From contig NZ_RQVV01000032.1 in assembly GCF_009295515.1 (NCBI RefSeq), positions 82,810-146,809 of the forward strand: a DNA stretch of 64,000 nucleotides, given 5' to 3'. Of this stretch, positions 1 through 11,542 are shown one piece after another. Source of the DNA: Erwinia endophytica (GTDB lineage: Bacteria > Pseudomonadota > Gammaproteobacteria > Enterobacterales > Enterobacteriaceae). The notes beneath the pieces are model-generated. The model was not told where the DNA came from. It saw only the letters and a list, made by a program, of their open reading frames with translations, and searched no databases. Both the position numbers and the translations under genes were made by a program. The number at the start of each line of letters is the position of its first letter. The stretch's first letter is position 1.

Positions 1-870
<870 letters not shown>

Positions 871-902
871 CATTTATACGGCACTGGCCCCGGCTTTTAT
901 GG

Positions 903-1712
903 TTACTTCTGGCAGGAGGGACAAAAAAAGGTGCTGCGCTGGGCATGTTTAGCACTCGCTATTGGCGTAGCGCATACCCGACAGGGTTCCCCCGACCGGC
1001 CATACACCTGCAGTTCCTGCGCAAAATACCCCGGTTTTCCATCCGTCTGCAAAAAATCCCGCAGGGTAGTACCGCCCTGCTCGATTGAACGCAGCAGGAC
1101 AGCCTTGATGGTATTAACCAGCAGTGCCGCTTCGTCATAACTTAGCGCCATCGCCTGACGATCGGGATGGATCCCGGCAGCAAAAAGCGATTCACTGGCA
1201 TAAATATTGCCCACCCCCACCACCAGCTTGTTATCCATCAACCAGGGTTTGATCGGTGTACGCTTACCACGAGACTTCTCAAACAGATAACTGGCATTGA
1301 ACTCCCCGTGAAGGGGCTCAGGTCCCAGGTGTGCCAGCACATTACTGTCAGCCAGGTCGCGACTCCACAGCCAGGCGCCAAAGCGGCGCGGATCAGTATA
1401 GCGCAGCACTTTGCCGTTACTCATGACCAGATCCACATGGTCATGTTTGGCAGGAGGAAGTTCTTCGGGTAAGACCCGTAAACGACCAGACATCCCCAAA
1501 TGAATGATAATCCAGCCTTCAGGTAGCTCCAGCAGCAGATATTTTGCCCGACGCTGCACACTAAGCACCGGTTGATCACTGAGGCTATAGATTTCGTGAG
1601 ACACCGGCCAGCGCAGACAACCATTGCGAACAATCGCATGCAGAATAGTAGCCCCCACAAGGTGCGGTTCAATCCCGCGTCGACTGGTTTCAACCTCGGG
1701 TAATTCTGGCAT
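903..1712 (-). CDS. mutM: formamidopyrimidine-DNA glycosylase MutM (Fpg)
   Basis: MutM is a bifunctional glycosylase/AP lyase that removes 8-oxoguanine and ring-opened purines. The 269-aa protein begins [13 protein letters not shown]; after removal of Met the N-terminal proline is the Schiff-base nucleophile and the following Glu is catalytic. The C-terminal zinc finger is intact (CRVC near the end, then CPSC). It lies downstream of rpmB-rpmG on the same strand, as in E. coli, but a strong hairpin at 1747-1776 separates it from rpmG, so much of its transcription may be independent or read-through. Confidence 0.97.
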   Translation of the reverse strand: MPELPEVETSRRGIEPHLVGATILHAIVRNGCLRWPVSHEIYSLSDQPVLSVQRRAKYLLLELPEGWIIIHLGMSGRLRVLPEELPPAKHDHVDLVMSNGKVLRYTDPRRFGAWLWSRDLADSNVLAHLGPEPLHGEFNASYLFEKSRGKRTPIKPWLMDNKLVVGVGNIYASESLFAAGIHPDRQAMALSYDEAALLVNTIKAVLLRSIEQGGTTLRDFLQTDGKPGYFAQELQVYGRSGEPCRVCATPIASAKHAQRSTFFCPSCQK

Positions 1713-1746
1713 TCTTCTGCCTCCTGCTGTTTGGATAGCTCACAAC

Positions 1747-1776
1747 GTAAAAAACCCCGCCGAAGCGAGGTTTTCC
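1747..1776 (-). terminator. rho-independent terminator after rpmB-rpmG
   Basis: On the minus strand the RNA reads as a GC-rich hairpin (cctcgc, loop, gcgggg with one mismatch) followed by six U residues. It lies between the rpmG stop and the mutM start, so it should limit ribosomal-protein transcription into mutM. Confidence 0.8.
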
Positions 1777-1791
1777 ATTAGCTAAAATCAA

Positions 1792-1962
<171 letters not shown>

Positions 1963-1975
1963 TCAGTTCCTTACC

Positions 1976-2233
<258 letters not shown>

Positions 2234-2357
2234 TCAGCTCGAGCTTTAAAAATAAGGTCTTGGCCGCCTCGTCAGGCTCTTAGCCTGTCCAGACGAGTTC
2301 TATGTGAACCCGCTGAGCAGGCCCAAACGCCAAACCCGAGATTCTCAAAGGTGGCGT

Positions 2358-2386
2358 AGTATACGCCCTGCCGCGCCGCTGCTCAA
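2358..2386 (-). promoter_or_regulatory. sigma-70 promoter of rpmB-rpmG
   Basis: On the minus strand TTGAGC (2381-2386) and TATACT (2358-2363) are separated by exactly 17 bases. It is the only good promoter-like pair seen in the 280-base gap between radC and rpmB. Confidence 0.7.
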
Positions 2387-2493
2387 GCCCGGAACAGAGA
2401 AAGATCCCCCTGGATCGTGCAAATTGCGCCATTTGCACAGAAAAACGCGTGCCGTGTTACTGAATAGCACTCACCAGTAACAGTATTACGGCA

Positions 2494-3165
2494 TTAAATC
2501 CACCCTCGCTCCGCGAACGAAACATACTCGCCATGTCCGATAACCAGATGGTCCAGTACCCGAATATTGAGTAGTTGGCAGGCACTGACTATATGTCTGG
2601 TGATATCTTTATCCGCCTTACTGGGACGGGAAAATCCAGAAGGATGATTATGCGCGAGGATCAGCGCCGCCGCATTATGCTTCAACGCCTCGCGCACGAT
2701 TTCACGCGGGTGGACCTCCACACTATTGATGGTACCGGCGAACATCTCACATTTATGCAACATCTGGTGCTGATTATCGAGGAACACCACCATAAAAATT
2801 TCCCGTTCGCGGTGCGCCAGGGTACTTCTTAAATAGCTGAGCATATCCGCAGAGCTCTCCACGCACTGATGCTCCAACACCTCATTACAGGTAAAAAAGC
2901 GTCGTCCCAGTTCCGCAATGGCATTCAATTGCGCGAACTTGGCAAGTCCCACACCTTTGATATTACGGAATGAGGCTTTACCCGCCGTCATCAGTTGATA
3001 CAACGAACCAAATTCATCTATCAATTGTCCGGCCAGTGTCATCACATGCACACCGTTAGTTCCGGTACGTAAAAAAATCGCCAGTAATTCCCTGTCCGTC
3101 AGTGAATTCGCCCCATTTTGTAGCAGCTTTTCACGCGGTGGGATGGTCAGCCATTGTTCTTCCAT
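2494..3165 (-). CDS. radC: RadC family JAB1/MPN metalloprotein
   Basis: A 223-aa RadC-family protein whose biochemical role is still unclear; the old recombination-repair phenotype was reassigned to recG. Visible are an N-terminal helix-hairpin-helix (about residues 65-85, IKGVGLAKFAQL) and the C-terminal JAMM metal motif: EVHPRE upstream, then AHNHPSGFSRPSKADKD with H172, H174 and D185 as ligands. It is divergent from coaBC, as in E. coli. All metal ligands are present, so it should fold as a zinc protein. Confidence 0.93.
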   Translation of the reverse strand: MEEQWLTIPPREKLLQNGANSLTDRELLAIFLRTGTNGVHVMTLAGQLIDEFGSLYQLMTAGKASFRNIKGVGLAKFAQLNAIAELGRRFFTCNEVLEHQCVESSADMLSYLRSTLAHREREIFMVVFLDNQHQMLHKCEMFAGTINSVEVHPREIVREALKHNAAALILAHNHPSGFSRPSKADKDITRHIVSACQLLNIRVLDHLVIGHGEYVSFAERGWI

Positions 3166-3360
3166 ATGTTTACTCTCCTTGTTCCAGCCCAGGAAAGCAT
3201 GGCATTATATACAGTGGTTATCCAACCATTTTGATCCACTTCTCGATCTGCTTCGCAAAGACAACATGGTGCTAAAAGATGGTAAGGAAAGAATGTGATA
3301 AAATGGCCAAATATAGCGCCAGAGCGCGTGTCAGTCTGACTCAATGGGGCGAATAGCAAC

Positions 3361-4575
3361 ATGACAGGATTAGCCGGTAAACATATTGTCTTGGGCGTCA
3401 GCGGCGGCATCGCCGCTTATAAGGCGCCTGAACTGGTCAGACGCCTGCGTGACAAGGGCGCAAAAGTACGGGTTGTCATGACCGAAGCTGCAAAGGCGTT
3501 TATCACGCCGCTGAGTCTGCAGGCGGTGTCTGGCTATCCGGTTTCTGATGATCTTTTGGATCCGGCAGCAGAAGCCGCAATGGGGCATATCGAACTGGGA
3601 AAATGGGCCGATCTGGTTATCCTGGCCCCAGCCACGGCGGATTTGATTGCCCGTATGACGGCAGGAATGGCTAACGACCTGGTGACCACCCTCTGTCTCG
3701 CTACCCCTGCCCCTATTGCGGTGGTTCCTGCCATGAACCAACAGATGTATCGAGCGCCGGTTACTCAACACAATATCCAGGAGCTCGCCGGACGCGGCGT
3801 GATGATTTGGGGGCCGGACAACGGCAGCCAGGCCTGTGGAGATATCGGCCCCGGCAGGATGCTCGATCCACTGGCAATTGTTGATAAAGCCGCGAGCTGG
3901 GCTTCTCCCATCAACGATCTGCAACATCTCAATATTATGATTACGGCCGGCCCCACCCGTGAAGCACTCGATCCCGTGCGTTTCATCACTAATCACAGCT
4001 CAGGTAAGATGGGCTTCGCCATCGCCGCCGCCGCCGCCAAACGGGGAGCGAATGTGACACTGATTGCCGGCCCGGTGGCTCTGCCAACCCCTCCATGGGT
4101 TAAGCGCATTGACGTAATAACTGCAACAGAGATGCAGCAGGCCGTGATGGAAAACGTACATCGTCAGCACATTTTTATCGCTACCGCTGCCGTTGCTGAT
4201 TATCGGGCAGCCGAAGTAGCCGCAGAAAAGATCAAAAAACAGGGGGATGAAATTATCCTCCGGATGGTAAAAAACCCCGACATCGTAGCTGGCGTAGCGG
4301 CGATGCAGGAAAAGCGCCCCTACGTAGTGGGATTTGCGGCAGAAACCCAGAATGTGGAAGAATATGCCCAACAAAAAAGGGAGCGAAAAAATCTGGATTT
4401 GATCTGTGCCAATGATGTTTCGAAAGCCGGGCAAGGTTTCAACAGTGACAGCAATGCCCTGCATCTTTTTTGGCAGGAGGGAGAAAAAGTCTTACCGCTT
4501 AGCGATAAGTCACTCCTTGGCCAACAGTTAATAGATGAGATAGTCAGCCGTTATGATGAAAAAAATCGACGTTAA
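3361..4575 (+). CDS. coaBC: bifunctional phosphopantothenoylcysteine synthetase/decarboxylase CoaBC (Dfp)
   Basis: This 404-aa fusion carries out two steps of coenzyme A synthesis. The C-terminal CoaB half joins cysteine to 4'-phosphopantothenate using CTP. The N-terminal CoaC half, an FMN flavoprotein, decarboxylates the product. Seen are the flavoprotein start ([14 protein letters not shown], residues 7-20), the PAMNQQMY substrate-recognition motif near residue 124, and the CoaB region from about residue 190 ([19 protein letters not shown]). The 3' end overlaps dut by 23 bases, the usual coaBC-dut coupling. Confidence 0.97.
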   Translation: MTGLAGKHIVLGVSGGIAAYKAPELVRRLRDKGAKVRVVMTEAAKAFITPLSLQAVSGYPVSDDLLDPAAEAAMGHIELGKWADLVILAPATADLIARMTAGMANDLVTTLCLATPAPIAVVPAMNQQMYRAPVTQHNIQELAGRGVMIWGPDNGSQACGDIGPGRMLDPLAIVDKAASWASPINDLQHLNIMITAGPTREALDPVRFITNHSSGKMGFAIAAAAAKRGANVTLIAGPVALPTPPWVKRIDVITATEMQQAVMENVHRQHIFIATAAVADYRAAEVAAEKIKKQGDEIILRMVKNPDIVAGVAAMQEKRPYVVGFAAETQNVEEYAQQKRERKNLDLICANDVSKAGQGFNSDSNALHLFWQEGEKVLPLSDKSLLGQQLIDEIVSRYDEKNRR

Positions 4576-5011
4576 GATTTTAGACCCGCGCGTGGGCAAA
4601 GATTTTCCACTCCCTGCCTATGCGACCTCAGGTTCTGCGGGTCTGGACCTGAGAGCTTGCCTTGATGACGCTATCGAATTGGCGCCAGGCGCCACCACCC
4701 TGGTGCCTACCGGCCTGGCGATTCACATCGGCGATCCGCAACTGGCAGCGGTTATCCTGCCGCGCTCAGGCCTCGGTCACAAACACGGTGTGGTGCTGGG
4801 TAACCTGGTGGGGCTCATTGACTCCGACTACCAGGGCCAACTGATGGTTTCCGTCTGGAATCGTGGTCAGGATGCCTTCACCATTGAACCCGGCGAGCGC
4901 ATCGCTCAGATGGTTTTTGTGCCTGTCGTACAGGCCAGGTTCAATCTGGTTAACGATTTTGCTGCCAGCGATCGCGGCGAAGGTGGCTTCGGTCACTCCG
5001 GTCGTCAATAA
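4553..5011 (+). CDS. dut: deoxyuridine triphosphatase (dUTPase)
   Basis: Dut hydrolyses dUTP to dUMP, keeping uracil out of DNA and feeding dTMP synthesis. The 152-aa protein shows the trimeric dUTPase motifs: [10 protein letters not shown] (motif 1), [11 protein letters not shown] (motif 2), GLIDSDYQG with the catalytic Asp (motif 3), ERIAQMVF (motif 4) and the glycine-rich C-terminal arm [10 protein letters not shown] (motif 5). Two adjacent ATGs (4553, 4556) are possible starts; the second gives the usual MKKIDVKI. It is translationally coupled to coaBC and followed by slmA. Confidence 0.97.
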   Translation: MMKKIDVKILDPRVGKDFPLPAYATSGSAGLDLRACLDDAIELAPGATTLVPTGLAIHIGDPQLAAVILPRSGLGHKHGVVLGNLVGLIDSDYQGQLMVSVWNRGQDAFTIEPGERIAQMVFVPVVQARFNLVNDFAASDRGEGGFGHSGRQ

Positions 5012-5130
5012 TAATCGGCCTCCAGCTCTTAAGCGATTAACCAATCCATTTTTTCGCCGTGAGCATTTTGCTTACGGATGTTGTGTGGGCATTTGCCCGT
5101 TCAAGGTGATATTCAGGGGTCTTTCAGGAC

Positions 5131-5727
5131 ATGGCAGAAAAAAAGAGTGCGAAAGGGAACCGTCGCGAGGAAATACTGCAGGCTCTGGCACAAATGCTGG
5201 AATCCAGCGATGGCAGTCAGCGGATCACTACCGCCAAACTGGCGGCGAACGTTGGGGTCTCAGAAGCGGCGCTTTATCGTCATTTTCCCAGCAAAACCCG
5301 GATGTTCGACAGTCTTATCGAGTTTATTGAAGATAGCCTGATTACGCGCATCAATCTGATTTTAAAAGACGAAAAAGAAACACTGCCGCGTCTGCGCCTG
5401 ATAATCAAGTTAATCCTGGGATTTGGGGAGCGTAATCCAGGCTTAACGCGCATTCTGACCGGCCATGCGCTAATGTTTGAACAGGATCGTTTACAGGAGC
5501 GGATTAACCAGCTTTTTGAACGCATTGAGGTCCAACTCCGCCAGGTATTACGCGAACAAAAAATGCGTGATGGGGAAGGCTTTAAGACTGATGAAACACT
5601 ACTGGCCAGTCAGCTACTGGCGTTTTGTGAAGGGATGCTGTCGCGTTTTGTCCGTTCAGATTTCCGCTATCGTCCAACCGTTGATTTTGACAACCGCTGG
5701 CCGCTACTGGCCACTCAGTTGGTCTGA
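5131..5727 (+). CDS. slmA: nucleoid occlusion factor SlmA
   Basis: SlmA is a TetR-like DNA-binding protein. It binds specific chromosomal sites and blocks FtsZ ring assembly over the nucleoid. The 198-aa protein has the N-terminal helix-turn-helix ([20 protein letters not shown], residues about 31-50) and a C-terminal dimer/FtsZ-binding domain. The length is that of the E. coli protein. It follows dut and converges on pyrE. Confidence 0.96.
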   Translation: MAEKKSAKGNRREEILQALAQMLESSDGSQRITTAKLAANVGVSEAALYRHFPSKTRMFDSLIEFIEDSLITRINLILKDEKETLPRLRLIIKLILGFGERNPGLTRILTGHALMFEQDRLQERINQLFERIEVQLRQVLREQKMRDGEGFKTDETLLASQLLAFCEGMLSRFVRSDFRYRPTVDFDNRWPLLATQLV

Positions 5728-5736
5728 CCGCATAAT

Positions 5737-5766
5737 GAAAACGGGCCGGTAAAAACAGGCCCGCAA
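5737..5766. terminator. hairpin between convergent slmA and pyrE
   Basis: The stem cgggcc/ggccc(g) with an A-rich loop, flanked by short A and T runs on both sides, sits in the 43-base gap between the two convergent stops. It could stop transcription in either direction. The U-tracts are short. Confidence 0.55.
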
Positions 5767-5770
5767 AACA

Positions 5771-6412
5771 TCAGATACCGTACTCTTGCTGATAAGCGCG
5801 AACCGGGGCCAGATAGTCAGCCAGTGCGGGCTGCTCTTCCAAATAAGTAATCAGCGCGTCCAGGGTGATAATTGAAATCACCTTACAACCATAGTCACGT
5901 TCCACTTCCTGAATCGCAGAGACCTCGCCGCGTCCGCGCTCCTGACGATCAAGAGAAATCAACACTCCTGCCAGCGTCGCCTGGTTAGCGGCGATGATCT
6001 CCATCGATTCACGGATAGCCGTTCCGGCGGTAATCACATCATCCACCAACATAACGCGCCCCTGGAGTGGACTCCCTACCAGCAAACCACCTTCGCCGTG
6101 ATCTTTCGCTTCCTTACGATTAAAGCAGTAAGGTACATCACGGTTATGATGATCAGCCAACGCCACAGCCGTGGTGGTAGCAATCGGAATACCCTTGTAA
6201 GCCGGGCCAAACAACAGATCGAAATCAATGCCAGAGTCCATCAGCGCCTGAGCATAAAAACGCCCGAGGAGAGCCAGGTCACGTCCCGTATTAAACAAGC
6301 CCGCGTTAAAGAAATAGGGGCTCTTACGCCCTGATTTCAACGTGAACTCACCAAATTTCAGCACCTGCTTGTTGATGGCGAATTCGATAAATTGGCGCTG
6401 CCAGACTTTCAT
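5771..6412 (-). CDS. pyrE: orotate phosphoribosyltransferase
   Basis: PyrE converts orotate plus PRPP to OMP, the fifth step of pyrimidine synthesis. The 213-aa protein has the PRPP-binding motif [13 protein letters not shown] (residues about 120-132) and the N-terminal [17 protein letters not shown] region. It is downstream of rph and separated from it by an attenuator hairpin (6437-6459), so UTP supply should control its expression. Confidence 0.97.
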   Translation of the reverse strand: MKVWQRQFIEFAINKQVLKFGEFTLKSGRKSPYFFNAGLFNTGRDLALLGRFYAQALMDSGIDFDLLFGPAYKGIPIATTTAVALADHHNRDVPYCFNRKEAKDHGEGGLLVGSPLQGRVMLVDDVITAGTAIRESMEIIAANQATLAGVLISLDRQERGRGEVSAIQEVERDYGCKVISIITLDALITYLEEQPALADYLAPVRAYQQEYGI

Positions 6413-6436
6413 GCCTTCATCCTCAGTCAGTTATGC

Positions 6437-6459
6437 AAAAAGCGAGTTTCAGCTCGCCT
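6437..6459 (-). promoter_or_regulatory. pyrE transcription attenuator
   Basis: On the minus strand, just past the rph stop (6466-6468), the RNA forms ggcgag-ctgaaa-ctcgc followed by UUUUUG. In E. coli the same position holds the rph-pyrE attenuator: ribosomes following RNA polymerase closely into the end of rph prevent the hairpin when UTP is low. The rph reading frame here is intact up to the hairpin, so the coupled mechanism can operate. The role is inferred from position and known biology. Confidence 0.75.
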
Positions 6460-6465
6460 TGACCA

Positions 6466-7182
6466 TCAGTTCTGTAGTGCTGATTTCTGCGCCTGAATCA
6501 GGGTCGCAATGCCCTCCCGCGCCAGCGCCAACAACTCAAGCAGTTCATCATGGCTGAAAGGTTCCCCTTCTGCCGTTCCCTGCACTTCAATCATGCGACC
6601 ATCTTCGGTCATCACCACATTCATATCAGTCTCTGCCACTGAGTCTTCGACATACTCCAGATCGCACAACGCTTCACCATTGACGATACCGACAGAAATC
6701 GCGGCAACCATCCCCTTCATCGGGTTGGCTTTCAACTTACCAGTGGCAACCAGGTGATTCAACGCGTCGGCCAGCGCCACACAGGCACCCGTGATCGAAG
6801 CCGTACGAGTACCGCCATCAGCCTGCAGCACATCGCAGTCCAGTGTAATGGTAAACTCACCCAGCGCTTTCAAATCCAGCGCGGCGCGTAATGAACGGGC
6901 GATCAGACGCTGAATTTCCAGCGTGCGTCCCCCTTGCTTGCCTTTTGCCGCTTCACGCGCATTACGACTGTGGGTGGCACGAGGCAACATGCCATATTCG
7001 GCGGTGACCCACCCTTGTCCCTGGCCTTTAAGAAAACGCGGCACGCCTTCTTCAATGGTGGCAGTGCATAGCACTTTGGTATCACCGAATTCAACCAGGA
7101 CTGAACCTTCAGCATGTTTGGTGTAGTGGCGGGTCAGTGTAACGGGGCGTACCTGTTGTGCGCTACGGCCTGCTGGACGCAT
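6466..7182 (-). CDS. rph: ribonuclease PH
   Basis: Rph is a phosphorolytic 3'-5' exoribonuclease that trims tRNA 3' ends. The 238-aa protein is full length and carries the RNase PH core ([34 protein letters not shown]). Unlike the frameshifted copy in E. coli K-12 MG1655, this reading frame is unbroken. It is the first gene of rph-pyrE. A TATAAT-like element on the minus strand at 7221-7226 is a possible -10 for the operon. Confidence 0.97.
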   Translation of the reverse strand: MRPAGRSAQQVRPVTLTRHYTKHAEGSVLVEFGDTKVLCTATIEEGVPRFLKGQGQGWVTAEYGMLPRATHSRNAREAAKGKQGGRTLEIQRLIARSLRAALDLKALGEFTITLDCDVLQADGGTRTASITGACVALADALNHLVATGKLKANPMKGMVAAISVGIVNGEALCDLEYVEDSVAETDMNVVMTEDGRMIEVQGTAEGEPFSHDELLELLALAREGIATLIQAQKSALQN

Positions 7183-7305
7183 GGTTTTTCTCCGGCTGAT
7201 AAAAACAGTATTGGCTGCGCATTATACGGATTTCGCCACCAGATGCCTATGACCGCCTGATAGTCACAGTGATTCAGATGCCCCCCACCCTGTTCACGAC
7301 CACTT

Positions 7306-8436
7306 TCAGTCCAAAGTCCGGCGGTAACTTTTTAGTCCAATTCCCGTCACTATCACCGTCAGTCCGAGCAAAGGAAGAAAATCGGGCAATAACGCATCCA
7401 GTGGATAACCTTTGAGCATGATCCCTTTCATCAGCCGGATAAAATAAGTCAGCGGTAAACAGGAACCTATCGCCTGAGCCCAGGCAGGCATGCTAATAAA
7501 GGGACTGACAAAACCGGATAGCATGATGGAAGGAATAAAATAAAAAGAAGACATTTGCAGCGCCTGCAGCTGATTTTGCGCCACACTGGAAATGCTGATA
7601 CCAATCGACAGGCAGAGAAAAATATACATGATCAGCACAAAAAACAGCAAAAACACATTGCCCAGCAAGGGAATTTCAAACAGGAAGACGGCACAAATCA
7701 GGATTATAACTGACTGGAAAATCCCGATAAGGACATAAGGCGTGATTTTCCCCACCACAACTTCCAGACCGGTAACCGGTGAAATGAGCAGGTTTTCAAT
7801 CGCACCATTTTCACGCTCACGAGTGATTGCCAGCGCAGTCATCAAGATCATCGTGGTACTCAGGATGGAACCAATAATGCCCGGGATCGTATTGTACTGC
7901 GTGATCCCCTCCGGATTAAACATCCGGTGAATTATCAGGTCAAAATCATCACTTTTCTCCTGCTCCTGCAGAGGGTCCGGCAGATCATACTGATACATGG
8001 TCTTTGATGCCTGAACGATCGCACTTAACGCATTGCCAATGGCCATCGGATCAATTGCATCACCCTGGATCAACAGCGGGGGTTTTTCACCACGCAGCAT
8101 TTTTTGCGTAAACCCTTCAGGAATGGTCACGATGAAGATAACCTTACCAGCAGTAAACGCTTTTTCAGCCTCATCCTCTGAAGAAAAAAGTCGCATGGAG
8201 AAGTAATCTGTATTTTGCGCAGCCGCAACAAACACCTGACTGAGCCGACCGGTGTCATAATTTAGTAATGCGGTAGGAAGATTCCTGGCATCCATATTCA
8301 CGGCATATCCCAGAATCACCAGTTGAAAAAGTGGTGTCAGAAAGATCATACAGACACTAATTGTATCTCGTCGCAATTCATGGATTTCTTTAATAACCAC
8401 ACCAAGCCAACGCACCCAGCAAAAATTAATCATCAT
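7306..8436 (-). CDS. ABC-2 type export permease
   Basis: A 376-aa inner-membrane permease. It has an N-terminal membrane helix (about residues 25-45), a large periplasmic loop (about 50-180), and a C-terminal bundle of about five helices beginning near LSTTMILMTALAITRERENGAIENLL. The ENGAIENLLISP segment is the cytoplasmic coupling signature of YhhJ/YbhS/YadH-like permeases. It is third in an operon after the adaptor and ATPase and overlaps the ATPase gene by 11 bases. Only one permease gene is present, so a homodimer is likely. The substrate is unknown; relatives export drugs or hydrophobic compounds. Confidence 0.85.
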   Translation of the reverse strand: MMINFCWVRWLGVVIKEIHELRRDTISVCMIFLTPLFQLVILGYAVNMDARNLPTALLNYDTGRLSQVFVAAAQNTDYFSMRLFSSEDEAEKAFTAGKVIFIVTIPEGFTQKMLRGEKPPLLIQGDAIDPMAIGNALSAIVQASKTMYQYDLPDPLQEQEKSDDFDLIIHRMFNPEGITQYNTIPGIIGSILSTTMILMTALAITRERENGAIENLLISPVTGLEVVVGKITPYVLIGIFQSVIILICAVFLFEIPLLGNVFLLFFVLIMYIFLCLSIGISISSVAQNQLQALQMSSFYFIPSIMLSGFVSPFISMPAWAQAIGSCLPLTYFIRLMKGIMLKGYPLDALLPDFLPLLGLTVIVTGIGLKSYRRTLD

Positions 8437-9340
8437 GCTTCTTCATTAACCAGGTAAAGGCATCTTCCAGATTGGTCGCCACTTTTACGCGCTCGTACTC
8501 ATCCGAAATCACCTGTGAGAGCGTGGTCAACAACTGCTTTTCATCCTGCGCCGTAACATACAATGCATTACCGAAAATAACTGTCTGCTCAACCACGGGG
8601 AAATGTTGTAACCGACTTTCTAACACGCTGAGTTCCCTACCGCGTATCCGTACCGTCGTCAGATGCTGCGCCTGAATGATGGACTCAATCGTCCCGTTAG
8701 CCAGTAGCTGACCGTTGGAAAGATAGGCCACTTTGTGGCAACGCTCCGCTTCATCCATATAGTGAGTACTCACCATAATAGAGATCCCTTCATCTGACAG
8801 GCGATGAAGCGTTTGCCAGAATTCCCGGCGAGCCTTCGGGTCAACCCCAGCCGTAGGCTCATCCAGGAACAATAAGTCAGGCTGATGCAACAAACAGGCA
8901 GCCAGCGCCATTCTCTGCTTCCATCCGCCAGAAAGCTCCCGGGCCAGTTGATGCTGACGTGAACTCAGTCCCAACCCGGCAAGAGTCTGCTCTACCCGAT
9001 GCTGACGTTGTGCCAGGTTGTGAAGCCGGGCAATAAACAACAAATTTTCCCGGATGCTGAGATTGCCCCACATAGAAAAGTGCTGAGTCATGTAGCCAAT
9101 ACGCTTTTTGATATTTTCCCGCTGGGTAAAAATATCCATTCCCAGACACTCTCCATGGCCAGAATCTGGGGTAATCAACCCACACATCATCCGAATCGAG
9201 GTGGTTTTGCCACTCCCATTTGGCCCCAGAAAACCATAAATCTCACCCTTCGCAACTTGTATGGAAAAATCTTTGACAACGTGATTATTGGCGAAATACT
9301 TATTGAGATTTTTTACATCAATGCAAAATTGCGTCATCAA
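8426..9340 (-). CDS. ABC exporter ATP-binding protein
   Basis: A 304-aa ATPase with Walker A GPNGSGKTTSIRM (residues about 38-50), an ABC signature LSGGWKQRMALA where LSGGQ is changed to LSGGW, Walker B DLLFLDEPTAGVDP and the switch His in MVSTHYMDEAERC. The sequence belongs to the drug/multidrug-type ABC-2 ATPases (YbhF/CcmA-like), but with one nucleotide-binding domain where YbhF and RbbA carry two. It overlaps the adaptor gene by 23 bases and the permease gene by 11, a tightly coupled operon. Confidence 0.9.
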   Translation of the reverse strand: MMTQFCIDVKNLNKYFANNHVVKDFSIQVAKGEIYGFLGPNGSGKTTSIRMMCGLITPDSGHGECLGMDIFTQRENIKKRIGYMTQHFSMWGNLSIRENLLFIARLHNLAQRQHRVEQTLAGLGLSSRQHQLARELSGGWKQRMALAACLLHQPDLLFLDEPTAGVDPKARREFWQTLHRLSDEGISIMVSTHYMDEAERCHKVAYLSNGQLLANGTIESIIQAQHLTTVRIRGRELSVLESRLQHFPVVEQTVIFGNALYVTAQDEKQLLTTLSQVISDEYERVKVATNLEDAFTWLMKKHDD

Positions 9341-10322
9341 CGACCATCTCCACCTTCACTGGCTGACCAGGTTTTATCCGGCTGGCCTGTTCCTTAACAG
9401 GCAACGCTTCCGCCATAAACATTAATTTTTCACGGCGCCGGGTACTATAGATAACGGGAGGGGTATATTCCGCCTGAGGGCTGATATAGTTGATTGACCC
9501 CGGCACAAACGCTGGATAACCATCAAAATAAAGCCTGACTTTCATCCCTGTCTTTACCATACCCAGCCTTTTTTCCGGAATGAAAAAGCGGATTTTCACA
9601 TTGCCATTCGGTAGCAAACTGATAACAGGGCGCCCTGCCACCGGCCGTTCACCGGGGCGATAAATAATGTCATAAACTTGCGCAGCCTGAGGGGCCACAA
9701 TCACCCGCTGCCTGAGATCCCACTCTGCTTTGTCCCGCTGTAACTTTGCGGCATGAGCCTGGGCCATCTGACGATGAATTTCCTCCTGGCGAGCGGGGAG
9801 TTGTTTAGCTTCAAGTTGATGAGTCAGTTCATCAACCTGTGCCCGTTTCTGGCGGTAGTCTTCCCTAACGTTCTCCCATTCCGCAGCGGAAATGTTCCGG
9901 GAGTGATAGAGTTGCTGATACCGCTTCAGCTGGCTTTTCGCTATGCTGGCCGCCGACTGGGCTTGCTCCAACTGAGATCGGATCACATCCAGTTCAGCTG
10001 GACGCTCCCCTGATTGCATATTACGTAATAAAGCGAGTTCGGCCTGATAGCTTTTCTCAGCACGCTGCAGGGTATTTTCAACCGTGAAACTCTCCATTTT
10101 CACCAATTCCTGTCCTTCAACGACAAAGTCCCCTTTATTTACCAGGAGGCGTTCTACTTTTTCCGTTTCACTCGCCGAGAGGTAAACAAAATCACCATAG
10201 GCGTACCCAGGGAATATAAGTAACCTATCATCATCACACCCCATTACATTAAGAAAAACTAATGGAATGATGCGTTTTTTTTTACTCCATAAAAAGCGAA
10301 TTATTGCATTAAATATGTTCAC
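9318..10322 (-). CDS. HlyD/YhiI-type membrane fusion (adaptor) protein, possible lipoprotein
   Basis: A 334-aa periplasmic adaptor for the ABC exporter encoded just downstream. It has an N-terminal hydrophobic segment (about residues 15-28) ending in NVMGCDDD, a split biotinyl-lipoyl domain (VERLLVNKGDFVVEGQ and later VYDIIYRPGERPVAGR), a long coiled-coil hairpin (about residues 80-195) and a C-terminal beta-barrel. The VMGC-Asp sequence resembles a lipobox with Asp at +2, which would keep a lipoprotein in the inner membrane. The -2 Met is unusual, so an uncleaved anchor is equally possible. It is the first gene of the operon. Confidence 0.85.
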   Translation of the reverse strand: MNIFNAIIRFLWSKKKRIIPLVFLNVMGCDDDRLLIFPGYAYGDFVYLSASETEKVERLLVNKGDFVVEGQELVKMESFTVENTLQRAEKSYQAELALLRNMQSGERPAELDVIRSQLEQAQSAASIAKSQLKRYQQLYHSRNISAAEWENVREDYRQKRAQVDELTHQLEAKQLPARQEEIHRQMAQAHAAKLQRDKAEWDLRQRVIVAPQAAQVYDIIYRPGERPVAGRPVISLLPNGNVKIRFFIPEKRLGMVKTGMKVRLYFDGYPAFVPGSINYISPQAEYTPPVIYSTRRREKLMFMAEALPVKEQASRIKPGQPVKVEMVVDDAILH

Positions 10323-10609
10323 TTTGCGTTATTTCCCAATATATCTACGATTATATAGTGGGTATGATGCATTTCCTTCAGCTTCGCAACTTCACACAAT
10401 TTAAGCCTCGCAATAAAATTTAAATCATCATCTTTAATAAGGATAAAACACATTTTAACCACTGACCTTATACCATTTCGTGCCCTGTTTATAAGACCAG
10501 GAAAACTCATCACCCAGTTCACGGAGTCTTCCATTCAACAATTTCCCGTCTTTCTCATCATCCCCTCATCAAATAAGCAGGTAATATCATTTCTGCTAAC
10601 GACATTTTT

Positions 10610-11062
10610 TTACCGGGTAAAAATTCCGTTCATCTCCTGATAAATCAGGATCAGTTCTTTCGCCTCACATGAAAAAACGCCAGGAATAGACAATGCACCA
10701 GAAAAATATTTAACATCTGGATATCGCCGTATAACACTAAAAATACCGTTCCACAAAGTATCCGATGCCGCTATCTTCAACTGTCGGTGGCCCATGTTGC
10801 CTTGCATGTTCTTGATGCTAATCGGCATCTCGCAGACCTGCGGAAACATGACCTTCAAAACGTAATGAGCAAAAAATTTTATATTCTTTCTTACCCTGGA
10901 AACCATGTTGATTAAAACCAGTCCATCAATCACTATGGGATGACTGGAAACAACAATTTCCAGTATCTTATTAGGGATATAATCAAAATCCCCCCAATGT
11001 ATATCGCTGCGGTTTTGCAATACATTGAAAGATAATAACTCCAGGTCGTAAATAATCATCAC
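10610..11062 (-). pseudogene. PlsC-like acyltransferase fragment (probable remnant)
   Basis: The 150-aa frame contains SSHPIVIDGLVLINMVSRVRK followed by a segment ending MPISIKN. This resembles the H-x4-D catalytic region and the following strand of lysophospholipid acyltransferases (PlsC/hemolysin-like, usually 250 aa or more). After about residue 105 the similarity fades and the FP-x-GE block expected next is not recognisable. There is no clear ribosome-binding site. I read it as a truncated or decayed gene; a short divergent family member is the alternative. It sits upstream of the exporter operon on the same strand. Confidence 0.45.
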
Positions 11063-11536
11063 ACAGTAAATTGAACAGGATAGATTCGTTAATTTTATTT
11101 AACATTTGACTGAGATAATTTGATTTGGCTCAATAAATCAATGTGTTTTAGAGGACTGAGTGATTTATTTAATATGAATCATCTAAACTCTTATGGAATC
11201 ATAAAACCCAAAAACACCATAAGAACACCTGTTCCATCTTGTTATTAACCAGATATGGACAGAATAATTCCAATCACTAAAAGACGGCAAGTAAATATAT
11301 CACCGAGAGATTAAGGTTATGATCAATGGGCGAGCCCATATCAGGCAATATGTCTGTAACTTGAAGTATGAAGGAAATATATTTTAATTCACCTCTAATT
11401 TTTTCTATAAGAAATAGAATTTAAAACAGTGCCATTTTCTGAAATTAACAGTAGTGCTCCTGGTCACTTCAGTGAAAAATTTGCCATGTTGGGTGGAAAG
11501 TACAGTGATTTGTGGCTAAATACTGCCTTATACCGC

Positions 11537-11542
11537 TATAAT
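11537..11542 (+). promoter_or_regulatory. -10 element of the yicC promoter
   Basis: A perfect TATAAT lies 34 bases before the yicC start. No good -35 is seen at 17 bases; a TTGTGG lies 21 bases upstream. It is the only promoter-like element near the gene. Confidence 0.45.
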
